From contig CM037598.1 in NCBI GenBank assembly GCA_021018995.1, positions 78,386,671-78,450,670 of the forward strand: a stretch of 64,000 bases of DNA, given 5' to 3'. The notes under the pieces were generated by a model. The model made no database searches. It was not told the DNA's origin and was given only the letters and a program-made list of their open reading frames with translations. The translations under genes were made by a program, and so were the position numbers. Source of the stretch: Chloranthus sessilifolius. Taxonomy: Eukaryota; Streptophyta; Magnoliopsida; Chloranthales; Chloranthaceae. This document shows, one piece after another, positions 46,550 to 57,439 of the stretch. Numbering within the stretch: position 1 is the first letter of the stretch; every line of letters starts with the position of its first letter.

Positions 46550-46880
46550 GGGCCTACGCCGACGGCTGCCGCCGTCGGCATAGAGTATTTAAAATATTTT
46601 TTAAAACAACTATGCTGACGGCATGTGCCGTCGGCGTAGGAGTATATATTTAAAATTTATATAAATTTTAAAAAATTTTTAATAACCCTACGCCAACGGC
46701 ATCCGCCGTCGGCGTAGATTTATGGCTTACGCCGACGGCTGAAAACCGTCGGTGGTTAGATTCCCCGACGAGAATAGTACCGACGGTGTGTCGGCGCCGG
46801 CGTAGATATTACAGCCGTCGGCGATTCGTTTTGCCGACGGCGTTGACGGCTGGGAGCCGTCGGCGTAGGTTACTATTTTT
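46550..46880. repeat. CACTA subterminal TACGCCGACGGC repeats
   Basis: At least eight direct and inverted copies of CGCCGACGGC/GCCGTCGGCG occur, the expected transposase-binding region near a CACTA terminus. Confidence 0.8.
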
Positions 46881-46886
46881 GTAGTG

Positions 46887-47015
46887 AAGGGTGATTCTTT
46901 GAATCACTTTTCGGGAGGTCTATCAAATTAAATGGAATCTAAATATTACTTTATGATGATAGGACCATGATCCCAAGATCTATTGTGTCAAAGATTAAAA
47001 AGAAAAATAATCTCT
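46887..47015. mobile_element. Palindromic MITE family P, copy 4, right half
   Basis: It resumes with GAATCACTTTTCGGGAGG and continues to CAAAGATTAAAAAG, the inverse of the left half at 42,600-42,732. Confidence 0.6.
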
Positions 47016-47686
47016 ATAAAAATATCAAAAATATATTTATTTTTTAAATAATTTTATAGATTAACATGTGTAATGCACGTACAATTTTACTAGCATAACC
47101 TAAAACATAAGATACCTCCTCACATTATTTGTATCTCTATCATTAATCTTAAATATTTTTTATTAAAATTCTCTCACATCTTGCTAACTACTTGCCTACG
47201 AAAGGAGAAAAGGGGCCGATTCTAATGCGGCTAGTATGTGGACTCCAAGATTATATTCCTATAGATTTTTTAGTCCTGCGATCAATGATTTTTGCCTTGT
47301 TTTTTTTATTAGAACCATGCATCTTGATGAGGTGATGGCGATGCTGAAACTCAGTAAGCGACGATTTGATTGTTTTTGTTTGTTACATCTTTCTTTCTAC
47401 TATATGCTTGATTTTAATAGAAGGGTGAGGACCCTACACCCTCGACAACTTATTCGAAAAAAAAAATATGACCCAAAAACCATTTGAATGGTGTTTGGGC
47501 CTCCATTACCGACCAATTTTTTGACTGATAGGTGGAACCAACTTTTTTTTATATAGGTAATTGAAAGGGCGTGCAGCAGTGGGCCCTATTGTTTAAAGTA
47601 TCGGCAATTAGTGGGTCAGAAGTATCAAGGTCGTATTAGTATCGGTTTATATCGAGAAATTGATACGTATCAATATAGGCCGATAT
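47016..47686. other. Unassigned sequence
   Basis: AT-rich, with no supported gene. TATCGGTTTATATCG-type text at 47,640-47,690 recurs near 61,385-61,450 and 62,185-62,230, suggesting an older dispersed repeat. Confidence 0.4.
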
Positions 47687-47694
47687 TTGATACT

Positions 47695-47841
47695 CTTTTT
47701 TTTTTTTTAATTACCTGGCACACCCCAAATTTAGCACATGGTATAAATCCCTACGGTGGCCTCAAGGGGGGGAGCAGATTCGAACTCAAGTCTCTTGCTT
47801 TTAGAAGCAGGTACCTGGCCAGCTCACCTAACCCCTTAAGG
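47695..47841 (-). mobile_element. tRNA-derived SINE S1
   Basis: The minus strand shows GGTGAGCTGGCCAGG (A-box region), GAGTTCGAATCTGC (B box) and a 3' poly-A (T-run at 47,696-47,710). It is flanked by TTGATACT at 47,687-47,694 and 47,842-47,849. Confidence 0.8.
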
Positions 47842-47849
47842 TTGATACT

Positions 47850-48825
47850 TGAAACCTTACTATCTATTATATATTGTTGGATTACACCAACTAGGATTGA
47901 AAGAAGATGACACTCTAAAGAGAAGAAACTTATTCTCTTGTTTAGAACAATACCAAAAATGAAGACTAAAGTGATATACTACTTAGAACCTTTCAAATTT
48001 CATTCATATAACTTGTAAAATGAAAATACATGAGTGATTAAAATAGCCCACAATACAAAATCGGGAATAAATAAACATATACTTCCAAAGCAACTACCTA
48101 GCCTAAAAAAAGATAGAAAATTACATTATCAAAGTATATTCCATATTCTCAAGACACTACATTAAATACACCAATTTTCTATGATAAAAAAAAGAGTTCC
48201 AAGATTGACCAATATAATTCCAAATGGGCCAATAACCCAAAAGACAAAATGGACCAAATGAGCCGGTCTAGCTTATAATTCTAACATATATTAAGCCTAT
48301 TTTTTTTTTTAGTTCATAATTTATTAAATTTGTAAGATAAATTATGATCACTAAAAAATATCGGGTATGAGCCTACTGGTGCCCCAATATTGACCAGGTA
48401 TTGATACGACTGTCATATATTGTTGATGTCTAACATGTGAACGTACCACCGCACGCAGGACTGTGCTGGCCGGGATATGCCAAATTTTTTGTTTCTCAAC
48501 AGGTAAAGAGCATATGCCCGACCTGACCCGATGGATCACAAGTTTTTCCCTGTCCAAACCCAACTGTTGAGTCTTGTCAAGGTCACAGGTTCGAGCCCAA
48601 CTTAGCCATAAAAATCTTTGAGTCGACCCTACCCTACGGGTCACATTTAGACACCAATGAGTCGCACTTTGCATCACCGTTGGATCATGAACCGAACGCC
48701 ATCTTTGGAAATACCGATAATCTGGTGTTGGTGTGAATAGTGAATGTTTTCCACTTGCATATACAAGATTCTTACTCCTCAACCTGGTTTTTCAGGTGCT
48801 ATATCGTTGACTATCTTGAATCATA
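47850..48825. other. Unassigned sequence
   Basis: No gene recognised. A B-box-like GGTTCGAGCCCAAC at 48,587-48,600 could be a SINE remnant, but no A box or tail was found. Confidence 0.3.
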
Positions 48826-48829
48826 CTAT

Positions 48830-49070
48830 AGAGACCTTTTTTATCCCAATCCTTGACACAAGAAATCTTGAGATCACGGGCCTAGTATCAGACGTTCATA
48901 TTTTTTATTTCACTTGACGCACATCCCAAAAGGTGAATATGATCACGGGCCTATATAAATCATGGTTCATAGATCACTCTTCAAGATGTGTGCCACATGG
49001 AATCAAAATATGACCGTCTGATCTACCGTGTCAAAGATTGGGATGGAAAACAATCTCGATCGTCTGATTT
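48830..49070. mobile_element. Palindromic MITE family P, copy 5
   Basis: Left arm TTTTTTATCCCAATCC, TTGAGATCACGGGCCTAG; right arm ACCGTCTGATCTACC, AAGATTGGGATGGAAAAC. The arms are well matched. Confidence 0.65.
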
Positions 49071-49253
49071 AAAGCAATCAACACCTGATTTTTGTAAATA
49101 GCAACAATTTTTGACCGCTGCTGAAACACCTTGTCTTTGTAGTGAGCATTTGAAAGTCGGGTTGAGAAGGAAGAATATTAGGTTGAAAATAGAGGTCCCC
49201 AAAAGAATATCAACACATGTCTGGAAAGAGTGAGACATGAAATCTATGCTAGG

Positions 49254-49543
49254 CATAGTGACAAATTTCGTAGATATTTGGCGAAACTTTGCGAAATGGG
49301 CATCAAACGAAAATTCCGGGAAAATTTCGGTACTTTTCGGTAATTTCGGTATTTTTCGGTTAATTTCAATATTTTTTGGTAAATTTTTTTTATATATTTA
49401 AAAATTTTATTAAATATATTTTTTTGTATATTTTTAATCCCCAAAACTTTTCCAAATTTTTTTCGAAAGGTATCGATATTAATCCGAAATGTACCAAAAG
49501 GACTCCCACCGAAAAATTTCCGAAAACAAAATTTGTCACTATG
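49254..49543. mobile_element. hAT-like MITE, CATAGTGACAAATTT ends
   Basis: Terminal inverted repeats are CATAGTGACAAATTTCG and its inverse at 49,527-49,543. Flanking octamers ATGCTAGG and GTACTAGG agree at six of eight bases, suggesting an aged 8-bp duplication. Confidence 0.6.
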
Positions 49544-49551
49544 GTACTAGG

Positions 49552-50026
49552 TTTTGCTTCCTTTGAAAAAATAAAGACCAAAAAATTATGCGGGCAGGTT
49601 TGCCTGTTCCTAATCCTACCCTCTGCCCGGATTATGGTGTCCTAAACGTTATTTGAAATTTTGCATGTGGAACTTGTGATTTTTAAAGTAAGGAGAGCCT
49701 CATGATGGTGAGGGCTTGTAAGGGGTTATAATTAGCGCTGCCAACAAGTCGGCAAGGGGGCAAAATTTTAGGTGCCAAAATTGAAAATTTACATATGCCC
49801 GATCCGACCCGATTCACGACCGTCCCGCCGTTAGACCCCCATATTTTCAATATTTTTTATATGTTAACTATCGGTTAGGGTCGGGCATATCACTCCAAGA
49901 AAGTGTCTTATGGTTGACAATACCACCCTGTTGTGGTGGAAGGACAACGAAATTGACGAACAATACCATGCTCTGCAAGTATTGACCGTATGAGTCGGAA
50001 GAATATTTGCCTCCATTTAATAGACG

Positions 50027-50075
<49 letters not shown>

Positions 50076-50499
50076 AGGAGCAGGTTAAATCTTTTAATGG
50101 AGAAGGGTCACTGTCTTCCAAGATACATATGGGGCTCCACATGGCATCCAAAATATTATTTGGGTATCATGTGTAGCACAGGTGGATGGTATAGATCAAT
50201 ATTTGAAAAAAAAAAATCGAACAGGTGGATGGTATAGATCAATATTTGAAAAAAAAAAATCGAAAAAAACCTTTTAAACCTACAAGTTAAAGTTTGACGG
50301 ATTTTATTGGTCCACATTTCACGGTTCAAAAAATACATGGTGGAGATTAATTTTCAATTATTTTTTTTTCAAAGATGATCTAAGTAATGCACCTAAGCTC
50401 TAGGTGGCATCGAATCAATATTGTGGGTGCCACGTGGAGCTCCACGTGAAATCTTAGAGAAAGGTCACTGTACTTTCATAAAGGACGAACACCTTTTTC

Positions 50500-50552
<53 letters not shown>

Positions 50553-50835
50553 AGAAATGAAAGCACTATATTGAATGCAAACCATTGTAGAACTCCTGGA
50601 ATTGGTATCTTCATCTTTTGTGCTTGAGAAGATGTATTTATGTACCCCATTTGTAATAAATGTAACAAAGTAATGAAAATCATCCAAAGAAGTAATCACA
50701 GAAGGTTTGCTTATATTTGAATGATTGAGAACAAAAAAAATGATATAGCGATGCGAAAATGAGATAAGTACTAATATGCTTTGAAAGTTCACAAACTTTA
50801 CATTGGAAATTAGCAGTTTGACATAAATACCTAAA
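49552..50835. other. Unassigned sequence with AT tracts
   Basis: No gene recognised. It holds two AT microsatellites (50,031-50,073; 50,504-50,550) and a perfect 42-base tandem duplication at 50,179-50,263 with one spacer base. Confidence 0.5.
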
Positions 50836-51217
50836 GGGAGCCATTATTTGTACTCGGAAATTTGTTCCTTACACTGAATTTAAAATAAAGACTTACAAGT
50901 TTGGCAACCTCTGCTATATAAAACACCATCCAAACCGTTTGATTTGGAGCCCGTCATTTAAAGATACAATATAATCTTCATCATATGATTAAATATAGTC
51001 AAAAGCTATTATTTGATTCAAAGGTTGACAACAATAGGTCATATGATAAATATTGTGTTTTGCTCCAATCTTATCTACTAAGGATATATAGATCATGAAC
51101 TTTAAATCAAACATCCCAAATTAATTACATTTTCACATGTCACATGTCTCTAAAATACAAAGTCTTTCTTTAACTTCGGTGCAAGGGCCACATATCCGAG
51201 TGCAAGTAATGGCTCCC
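50836..51217. mobile_element. Mutator-type MITE M2
   Basis: Ends are GGGAGCCATTATTTG and its inverse ...AGTAATGGCTCCC. The 9-bp flanks are ATACCTAAA and ATACTTAAA (8 of 9). Long hairpin arms as in M1 and M3. Confidence 0.85.
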
Positions 51218-51349
51218 ATACTTAAAACTAAGAATGAAAGTGCATAAAGTCTAAAAACCAACTTGCTCTAAGTGAGCATATCATAGAGACAACCTATCAT
51301 GATCAGTAGTGATTGAGAAAGGAAAATAGAAGACAAATCTTAATCAAAT

Positions 51350-51867
51350 CCATCCTCAACCTAAGCCCATGCCGGCCAGGAACAAAATTGGGGAGAGGAC
51401 TTAAGCCGGCCGGAACCGGCCAATACCTTCCGTTGTGCGCTCTGAGATATGGATGACACGTTCTGGGTGAGGACTTAAGCCTATGCAAGGAACAAAATCG
51501 GGGAGGGGACTTAAGCCTAGATTCGGACAATATCTTCCGTTGTGCGCTCCGATACACGGATGAAGTGTTTTGGGTGGGGACTTAAGTTCAAGCCAAAGAC
51601 AAAATCGGGGCGGAGACCTAAGCCCAGAATCGGACAATATTATGACATGTTAATCTTGGTCATCACAGAATGGTATCAGAGCCGAGGACGACTCTTCTAT
51701 AAGGTGGGGGGATTGTAATAGTCCCACATCGGATAGAGAAAAGTCTTGACCGTGGGCTATATGTGATTATGGACACTACTTATCATGACGCATTTTGGGT
51801 GGGGACTTAAGCCCATGCCAAAAACAAAACCGGGGCGAGGACCTAAGCCCAGAACCGGACAATATAG
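51350..51867 (+). mobile_element. TRIM 1 with minimal interior
   Basis: The 5' LTR end (to 51,667, ...CATCACA) is followed by TGGTATCAGAGCC (51,671-51,683, an initiator-tRNA-Met type PBS), a polypurine AAGGTGGGGGGAT (51,701-51,713) and the 3' LTR start TGTAATAGTCCCACATCGG at 51,714. The interior is 46 bases. The 5' LTR start is not visible and the 3' LTR breaks off at about 51,867. The LTR contains about 110-base tandem units with GGACTTAAGCC and TTCCGTTGTGCGCTC (51,378-51,665). Confidence 0.75.
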
Positions 51868-52235
51868 CAGGTCTGGGTCTTCACTCTCTAGCCTCTTAAT
51901 CAACATGACACCAACTTCCTCTCTAAACTCAATGGGTCATAGTGGTTGAGCTCGTCTCACATATTGATACTCTATAGATGAATCCCCTTGTTTGCACTCA
52001 ACGATAATTTACTTAAGCTAATTTATATGAGTGTCATGCTCACTAGGGGCAAAGGTATCGACAACCTAACTTCGTAGCTAAGCACCATAATCAGAGAACA
52101 TGAAAGCTCTAAAAATTGAGGGATCTATAGATCACACCAACTAAGAATGATGACATCATTCATATCCCATTTTTCAGTGTCGATAGATCTGCTTCTAGGC
52201 CTCGAGGTTGTGTCAGTTAGAAAGCCGGACGCTTT
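51868..52235. other. Unassigned sequence
   Basis: No gene or repeat recognised. Confidence 0.4.
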
Positions 52236-52386
52236 AGAAAACAAACTTTTTAGCAAAAAAGACCTGACTTCAAATGTTTTAGAAAAACAATGCTTTCACA
52301 GATTTTGGAACTTCAGAAAATCGTGTAAGCATTGTTATTTTAAAACGTTTGAAGTCGGGTCTTTTTTACAAAAAAGTTTGTTTTTG
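52236..52386. mobile_element. Small fold-back element
   Basis: Arms of about 60 bases (AAACAAACTTTTTAGC...ACAATGCTT and inverse) surround a 30-base centre. No clear target duplication was found. Confidence 0.55.
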
Positions 52387-53014
52387 AGACATGTTTCTCT
52401 AATTATCCCTAGAAAGCCTATATATCTTCCTTCCACTTTAAATATATATTAGATGACTCTTACTAATTCGAATTATAAGTTTGTTTACTTAAGGTTTATA
52501 TACCTAAGCTCATCAATTTATATTCATCCATTATCAACATCAAAATAGGTCTTAATAATTAACAACCACAAATTTCATCATAAACGAAACAAGGTACTCA
52601 AGAATACCAGTGATCAACCTCAAAATAGAATATAAGGGTTGCAACATGGAAAATTAGTGGATAAAACTAATAAACCATAGGTCAAGCATACATTAAATGG
52701 ACCAGGATAGGGCATATAGGTGAGGGAAACAAGGTTCAAGATTTTCATACACTCCATAACCATCACTTAGATGTAATATTAATGATCGAGTCCCAAACAC
52801 TACCAGATTTGGACATGTTATAAAAAGGAAACAAGAAATAGAGGATGAAAAGCAGGAAAATTCCTTTGAAGATGTTTTAGAACTCAAAATTGATGGACGA
52901 GATCAACAACCAGTTAAGGGGAGATAGGGATCTATAAATTTTCGATCAAGTCAGCATAAGATATCTGGGCCTCTTAGAGATAGTTCGATGGAGAAATTTA
53001 CCTAACAAATTGTG
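52387..53014. other. Unassigned sequence
   Basis: No supported gene; short frames only. Confidence 0.4.
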
Positions 53015-53028
53015 AAATAGTGATTCAC

Positions 53029-53251
53029 AATTTTTTATTTTTTTTGATAACCTGGGTATCTGAGCCTCTTAGAGCACTTGCTAAATCCTAGGGGCACATA
53101 TGCACCCCAAATTTAACACATGCCAAGTCAGCATAAGATATAAATCCCTAGGATAGGCCTCAAGAGGGGGAGGGGATTCAAACTCACGCCTCCTACTTTT
53201 GGAAGCAGGTATCTGGCCAACTCACCTAACCCCTTGAAGTTTAAAAAAAAT
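53029..53251 (-). mobile_element. tRNA-derived SINE S2
   Basis: Same family as S1 on the minus strand, with A- and B-box regions (GTGAGTTGGCCAG; GAGTTTGAATCC) and a poly-A tail (T-run near 53,030-53,046). It is longer than S1 by an extra segment near the tail. A perfect 14-bp duplication AAATAGTGATTCAC flanks it (53,015-53,028 and 53,252-53,265). Confidence 0.85.
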
Positions 53252-53310
53252 AAATAGTGATTCACGATTGAGATAAAAAAATTCAGAAAAACTTAATAAA
53301 ATCTAAAATA

Positions 53311-53514
53311 CACTACAAAAAATAACACTATTAACGGCAGTTTTTTTTAATAAAAAACTACCGTTATTAGTCCTGTCGCTATAAAAAACTGCCGCTATTA
53401 TTTTTGTAACGGTAATTTTTTATAGCGACAGGACTAATAGCGGCAGTTATTTTTTTATTTTTTATAGCGACAGAACTAATAGCGACAGGACTAATAGTCT
53501 TATTTTTTGTAGTG
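53311..53514. mobile_element. CACTA MITE, complete
   Basis: It starts CACTACAAAAAATAA and ends TTATTTTTTGTAGTG, flanked by a 3-bp duplication ATA (53,308-53,310; 53,515-53,517). Interior repeats of AATAGCGGCAG/CTGTCGCTAT type occur. Confidence 0.9.
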
Positions 53515-53517
53515 ATA

Positions 53518-53894
53518 TGATTAAAAAAACTTTGAAATATTGTCCTCTATAAAAATGTATCATCCCATGAGATTGGGTGTAAAAAATTGTCGATATGTCG
53601 TCAGACAGGACCCTCAAGGCGACACCAAAGATTCTTTAGGAACAGCCTTTAAATCGTTTTTTTTCATCCTTAAATTGAACTCGTCGTGCGACCTTGGGAG
53701 GAACACCTTTAAATCTTCCTCAAATCAATTCGCACCAAAAGAAGATTAATGCAAGTTTCACTCCATTTCATGGTCAACCCATTGACCTTACAGTCATCAA
53801 CGAATTTAACGAGGCTTGATGGGTTCAGTGACTTCTGCTAGCCTGCTCTAATTCCAAGAAGTTGAATTATATGGGCTGAGGTTTAGGGTTTCCT
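53518..53894. other. Unassigned sequence
   Basis: Short frames only; no recognisable gene. Confidence 0.4.
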
Positions 53895-53902
53895 GTATAG
53901 GT

Positions 53903-54119
53903 CAAGGATCAAAATTTCGAGTGTAATGATCGAAATTTCGGGCCAAATTATCGATTTCGGTCCTCACCGAAATGATAATTTGGACCAAAATCTCGGTCAA
54001 AATTTTGTATGGGGTTGATATTATCGGCCGAAATTCAAATTTTCAGCTGAAATTTTAGTTCAAATTTCCAGTTTCGGTCCCCTTCGAAACTGAAATGAAA
54101 CCCGAAATTTTGATCCTTG
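53903..54119. mobile_element. hAT-like MITE, CAAGGATCAAAATTTCG ends
   Basis: Terminal inverted repeats are CAAGGATCAAAATTTCG and its inverse. A perfect 8-bp duplication GTATAGGT lies at 53,895-53,902 and 54,120-54,127. The interior repeats CGAAATTTCGG text. Confidence 0.85.
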
Positions 54120-54196
54120 GTATAGGTTAATCATCCAAGGATTGGTAGATGGTTCTAAGTTTTAGGGTTAGGGATACATTAGGAAGAAAAGTATGA

Positions 54197-54696
54197 GGGA
54201 AATTTACTTGATCGACCCTGTCAGATACACCTTTTACGTCAGAGGCCCTATATTTTCACCTTTACCAAAACTGACCAGCTGGGAGCCTAGCCACCCTAAG
54301 GAGAGTAAAAAGTTCAAATTACCCCCTTTCTTTAATGCACAAAAACATCATCTTCTTCCTCATTTTAATCTGCTACAGTTTTTAAAAGTTATGGCGAAGG
54401 TAACGACGTTTTCTCCTCAGTCCAATCTACTCTGATCTGCTATTTGGATCGACCCAGATACACCTTTTTCGTTAGTGACTGTAGCAGATCAAAATGAGGA
54501 AGAAGATGATACACTTATATAATTTATGCGATGTGAAACGTGATCTATGCCATCTGATTTGAAGGTCACAATATAAAATCGATAGTGCCAAAAATAGATA
54601 TGAAAAAAAGGCGATACCGACTCTATACACAGTCGGTACCGACCATTTTAAGAGTCGTCAACAACTGTTTACAGAGTCGCCATCGATTGTATAATA

Positions 54697-54752
<56 letters not shown>

Positions 54753-55167
54753 ATTTTTTATACAATCGATGGCGACTCTGTATAGAGTTGATGACGACTT
54801 TGTACACAATCGATGATGACTCTTAAAATGGTTGGTACCGACTGATTTAAGAGTCGCTATCGATTGTTAAATTTTTTTTTTTTTTTTTTAAAGAGGCGAT
54901 ATCGCCTTTTTTTCGTGTCTATCTTTGGCGCCATCTATTTTATTATGTGGCATTCAAATCAAACGGCATAGATTCGGTTTCACATCGTATAAATATTTAA
55001 AATTTTAAATCATGTAAAACGAAAAAAAGTGTAAGAAGGGGTATTTCGGACTTTTTGTGCTAGCTGGAAATGATTTGGCTAAAAGTTGGTCGGTTTGGGT
55101 AAAGGTGAAAATACAGGACCTCTGATGGAAAAGATATATTTGATAGGGTCGATCCGAAAAATTTCCC
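54197..55167. mobile_element. Nested fold-back element
   Basis: Outer arms of about 140 bases start GGGAAATTTACTTGATCG (54,197) with the inverse ending at 55,167. Inside are a hairpin at 54,346-54,513 (CTTCCTCATTTTAATCTGCT and inverse) and a second long palindrome at 54,522-54,994 centred on a TA microsatellite. Flanking nonamers agree at only six of nine bases, weak support for a Mutator-type duplication. Confidence 0.6.
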
Positions 55168-55194
55168 GAAGGATAAAGCTTAGCGAGTCAAGCG

Positions 55195-55338
55195 ATTAAG
55201 TGAAGTACTTACTACATACAACCTTATTAATAATATTCTATACAATAGAGTTATCTTTTTAAAGCGCGCGATATTAAGTGAAGTACTTACTACATACACC
55301 CTTATTAATAATATTCTATACAATAGAGTTATCTTTTT
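55195..55338. repeat. Tandem duplication, 78-base period
   Basis: ATTAAGTGAAGTACTTAC starts at 55,195 and 55,273. About 66 bases are repeated with one difference, separated by an AAAGCGCGCGAT spacer. Confidence 0.9.
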
Positions 55339-55629
55339 ATGAGAAACCCATTATAACCCTAATGGAAATTGTAGGTGGTGGCCATTCATGATTAAGATAC
55401 GGGTGAATCAATCTAGTCATGTTCATTTTTTGGGAGACAATAGGTGAGATTTTTCTCACTATAGAATTACTAAGAGTTAATTAAACCTAATTTTTTATAT
55501 AAATTATCTTCGTTTTAGAGGGTGGGATGCAACTTAAGATAAAAGGACAAACCAATCATATGGGTAGATAATCATTTTTTGGAGAGGCCCAATCACAAAA
55601 AGAAAGCCCAATCATTTTTGGAGACACTT
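55339..55629. other. Unassigned sequence
   Basis: No gene or repeat recognised. Confidence 0.4.
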
Positions 55630-55896
55630 GGGCCTTGTTTGGCAATCCTCTTCCAAAAAATACTTTCTAAAAGAGAAAATATATGTTGGGTGAGAAGTAC
55701 ATTTCACCCAAAGACATGATCACGTCTAACTAAAAATGGTGTTGTATTGAGACGCTATCAATGTTGCTTTTCACACGCTGCCATTTTCAATATGTGATAA
55801 GCTTTTTTGAGAAGCTGTATTTGAGAAATAAGATGTAAACCACCTCTTTATAATGCCTAAAAAGTACTTTTTAGAAAAGGGTTAACAAACAGGGCC
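55630..55896. mobile_element. MITE with GGGCCTTGTTTGGC ends
   Basis: It starts GGGCCTTGTTTGGCAA and ends TTAACAAACAGGGCC; inner arms also mirror (CTTTCTAAAAG / CTTTTTAGAAAAG). The end style is that of many plant MITEs. No convincing target duplication, so the superfamily is open. Confidence 0.55.
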
Positions 55897-56323
55897 TTCG
55901 TGAGATAAGGACTACTTCTAAGCATTTATAACTCATTCATAAAATTGAGGGTTATGAACTAGAATCATTTAATCTTTATGTTAAGTTGAACACATGTCAT
56001 TGGATTTGGGATTAGAAGTGGGCCTAGTATTTGGGCTTTTTCCAGTCCGCGTATGGGTACATGGGCAAGAAGTCACATTTATCCTAATTTCACAAAAAAA
56101 ATGGAGTGCCATGAGCTTTCTTTAGGCAATAATGGAGATGATGATTTCTTTGAATAGTATAATAGTTATATTCTCCAGGATAAACTTTTACTCTTGGGAC
56201 ACAACTTACCAACTACAAAAGAAGTCAATCTTCTTTGGAATAAGAGTACCATTATTTACACCTCATAGAATTGTGATTTCAACCCATCTTCTCCTTAATG
56301 ACCGCTTTGAATCAGATTATGGA

Positions 56324-56675
56324 AATCATTGTTCGTCTTAATCTTTCACACAAATGACCTTGAGATCATGAGAGTACAATCAAACAGTTGGTCTTTGATT
56401 TCACATGGCACACATTACAGAAAGTGACCCTAAAATCACTTTCACACAAATGACCTTGAGATCATGAGAGTATAATCAAACAGTCGGTCTTTGATTTCAC
56501 ATGGCACACATTACAAAAAGTGACCCTAAAATCACATTTGAGTATGATGTGTGTCATATGATTTTAGAGTCACTTTTTGGGTCGTGTACCACAGGTTATA
56601 AAAAAATAATTATATGATGGTATGCCCATAATCTCAAAATTAATTATGTGAAATATTGGGATAAAAAAAGATCTC
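56324..56675. mobile_element. Palindromic MITE family P, copy 6, left part
   Basis: The left arm is followed by an internal duplication of about 100 bases (CACAAATGACCTTGAGATCA at 56,349 and 56,442) and the right arm up to GATCTC at 56,675, where the solo LTR is inserted. It resumes at 59,336 with TATTATCTGATTTAAAAGCG. Confidence 0.6.
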
Positions 56676-56944
56676 TGTAATGACCCTGAAATTCTGAACA
56701 AGAACCTGACTGTTTCGTTAAGCGTGCCCAACAGGGAAATCGAGACGAATTTAAAAATTAGTAAATGATATTGTTTGAAATAATATTAGCCTGTGATTAG
56801 GTGAGTTCATGTGTGAATTCTCACTTAAATCTGAGTCATGTAAGACGTCGAGACGGCGTGCTACGCCGCATCGACCGTGTTCGTGCTTCACACTGAAGTC
56901 TAAATTAGAGGAAACTGAAATATCAAGGATATTTCAGATCTTTA

Positions 56945-56954
56945 GCTTATAAGA
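56945..56954 (+). promoter_or_regulatory. TATA box of solo LTR D
   Basis: GCTTATAAGAG lies 35-50 bases before a C/T-rich leader (CCACCTCCTCCTTCTTC). Confidence 0.5.
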
Positions 56955-57439
56955 GAAGGAAGGGAATCTACGATAATCATCTTCCACCTCCTCCTTCTTC
57001 TTTCTGTGTCTGATAAACCCTAAGCTAGGATAAGAGGGCTATTTGGTTTTTCAAGAAAGCGTGTGTGAGAAACCTAGGTTAACATTTACGTAACCTTTGA
57101 GTGTAAAGAATCAACGTTAATACGTAGTCTTTGATTCGTCAAAAAGGCGTACCTTCGCTACGTGTGGAAGCGGAGCCACAGATTACTGGTTCCGAGTAGA
57201 AGGGGTGACAAGGCCCAAGTTTCGGATCCGAAACCCTCGTTCGGATCGATTTGCCGAAACCCCGAAAGGGCCCAACTAAAGGTGAGTCCGTGTGTTTAAA
57301 AATGGGCAGTTGGATGCCCTTATATGTGTATGTGAGTGTGTATTAATGGTTGTAAGAAACCATTAATGAAAATGGGTGAAATCAGGTCCAAATAGGTCAA
57401 GGTATATGACCTCCATTAATGACAGGAGTTCTGTCATTA

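Larger units (their letters stand above)
42733..46886 (+). mobile_element. Deleted CACTA transposon
   Basis: The right terminus ends TTTTTGTAGTG (46,876-46,886), the inverse of the CACTA end, preceded by subterminal TACGCCGACGGC repeats (46,550-46,880). The left terminus is eroded: it starts ATACGCCAACTACG without CACTACAA. Inside are a transposase-associated exon (45,359-46,092) and a long 5' region. The two halves of one P-family MITE flank it, which fixes both ends. No exact 3-bp duplication (AGG versus AAG). Confidence 0.7.

Noticed and set aside
47750..47842. tRNA gene on the minus strand
   Set aside because: A- and B-box-like sequences are present, but the poly-A tail, target duplication and second copy at 53,029 show a SINE. 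No cloverleaf could be drawn.
50007..50683. ORFs made of Tyr-Ile repeats
   Set aside because: They are translations of TA microsatellites.
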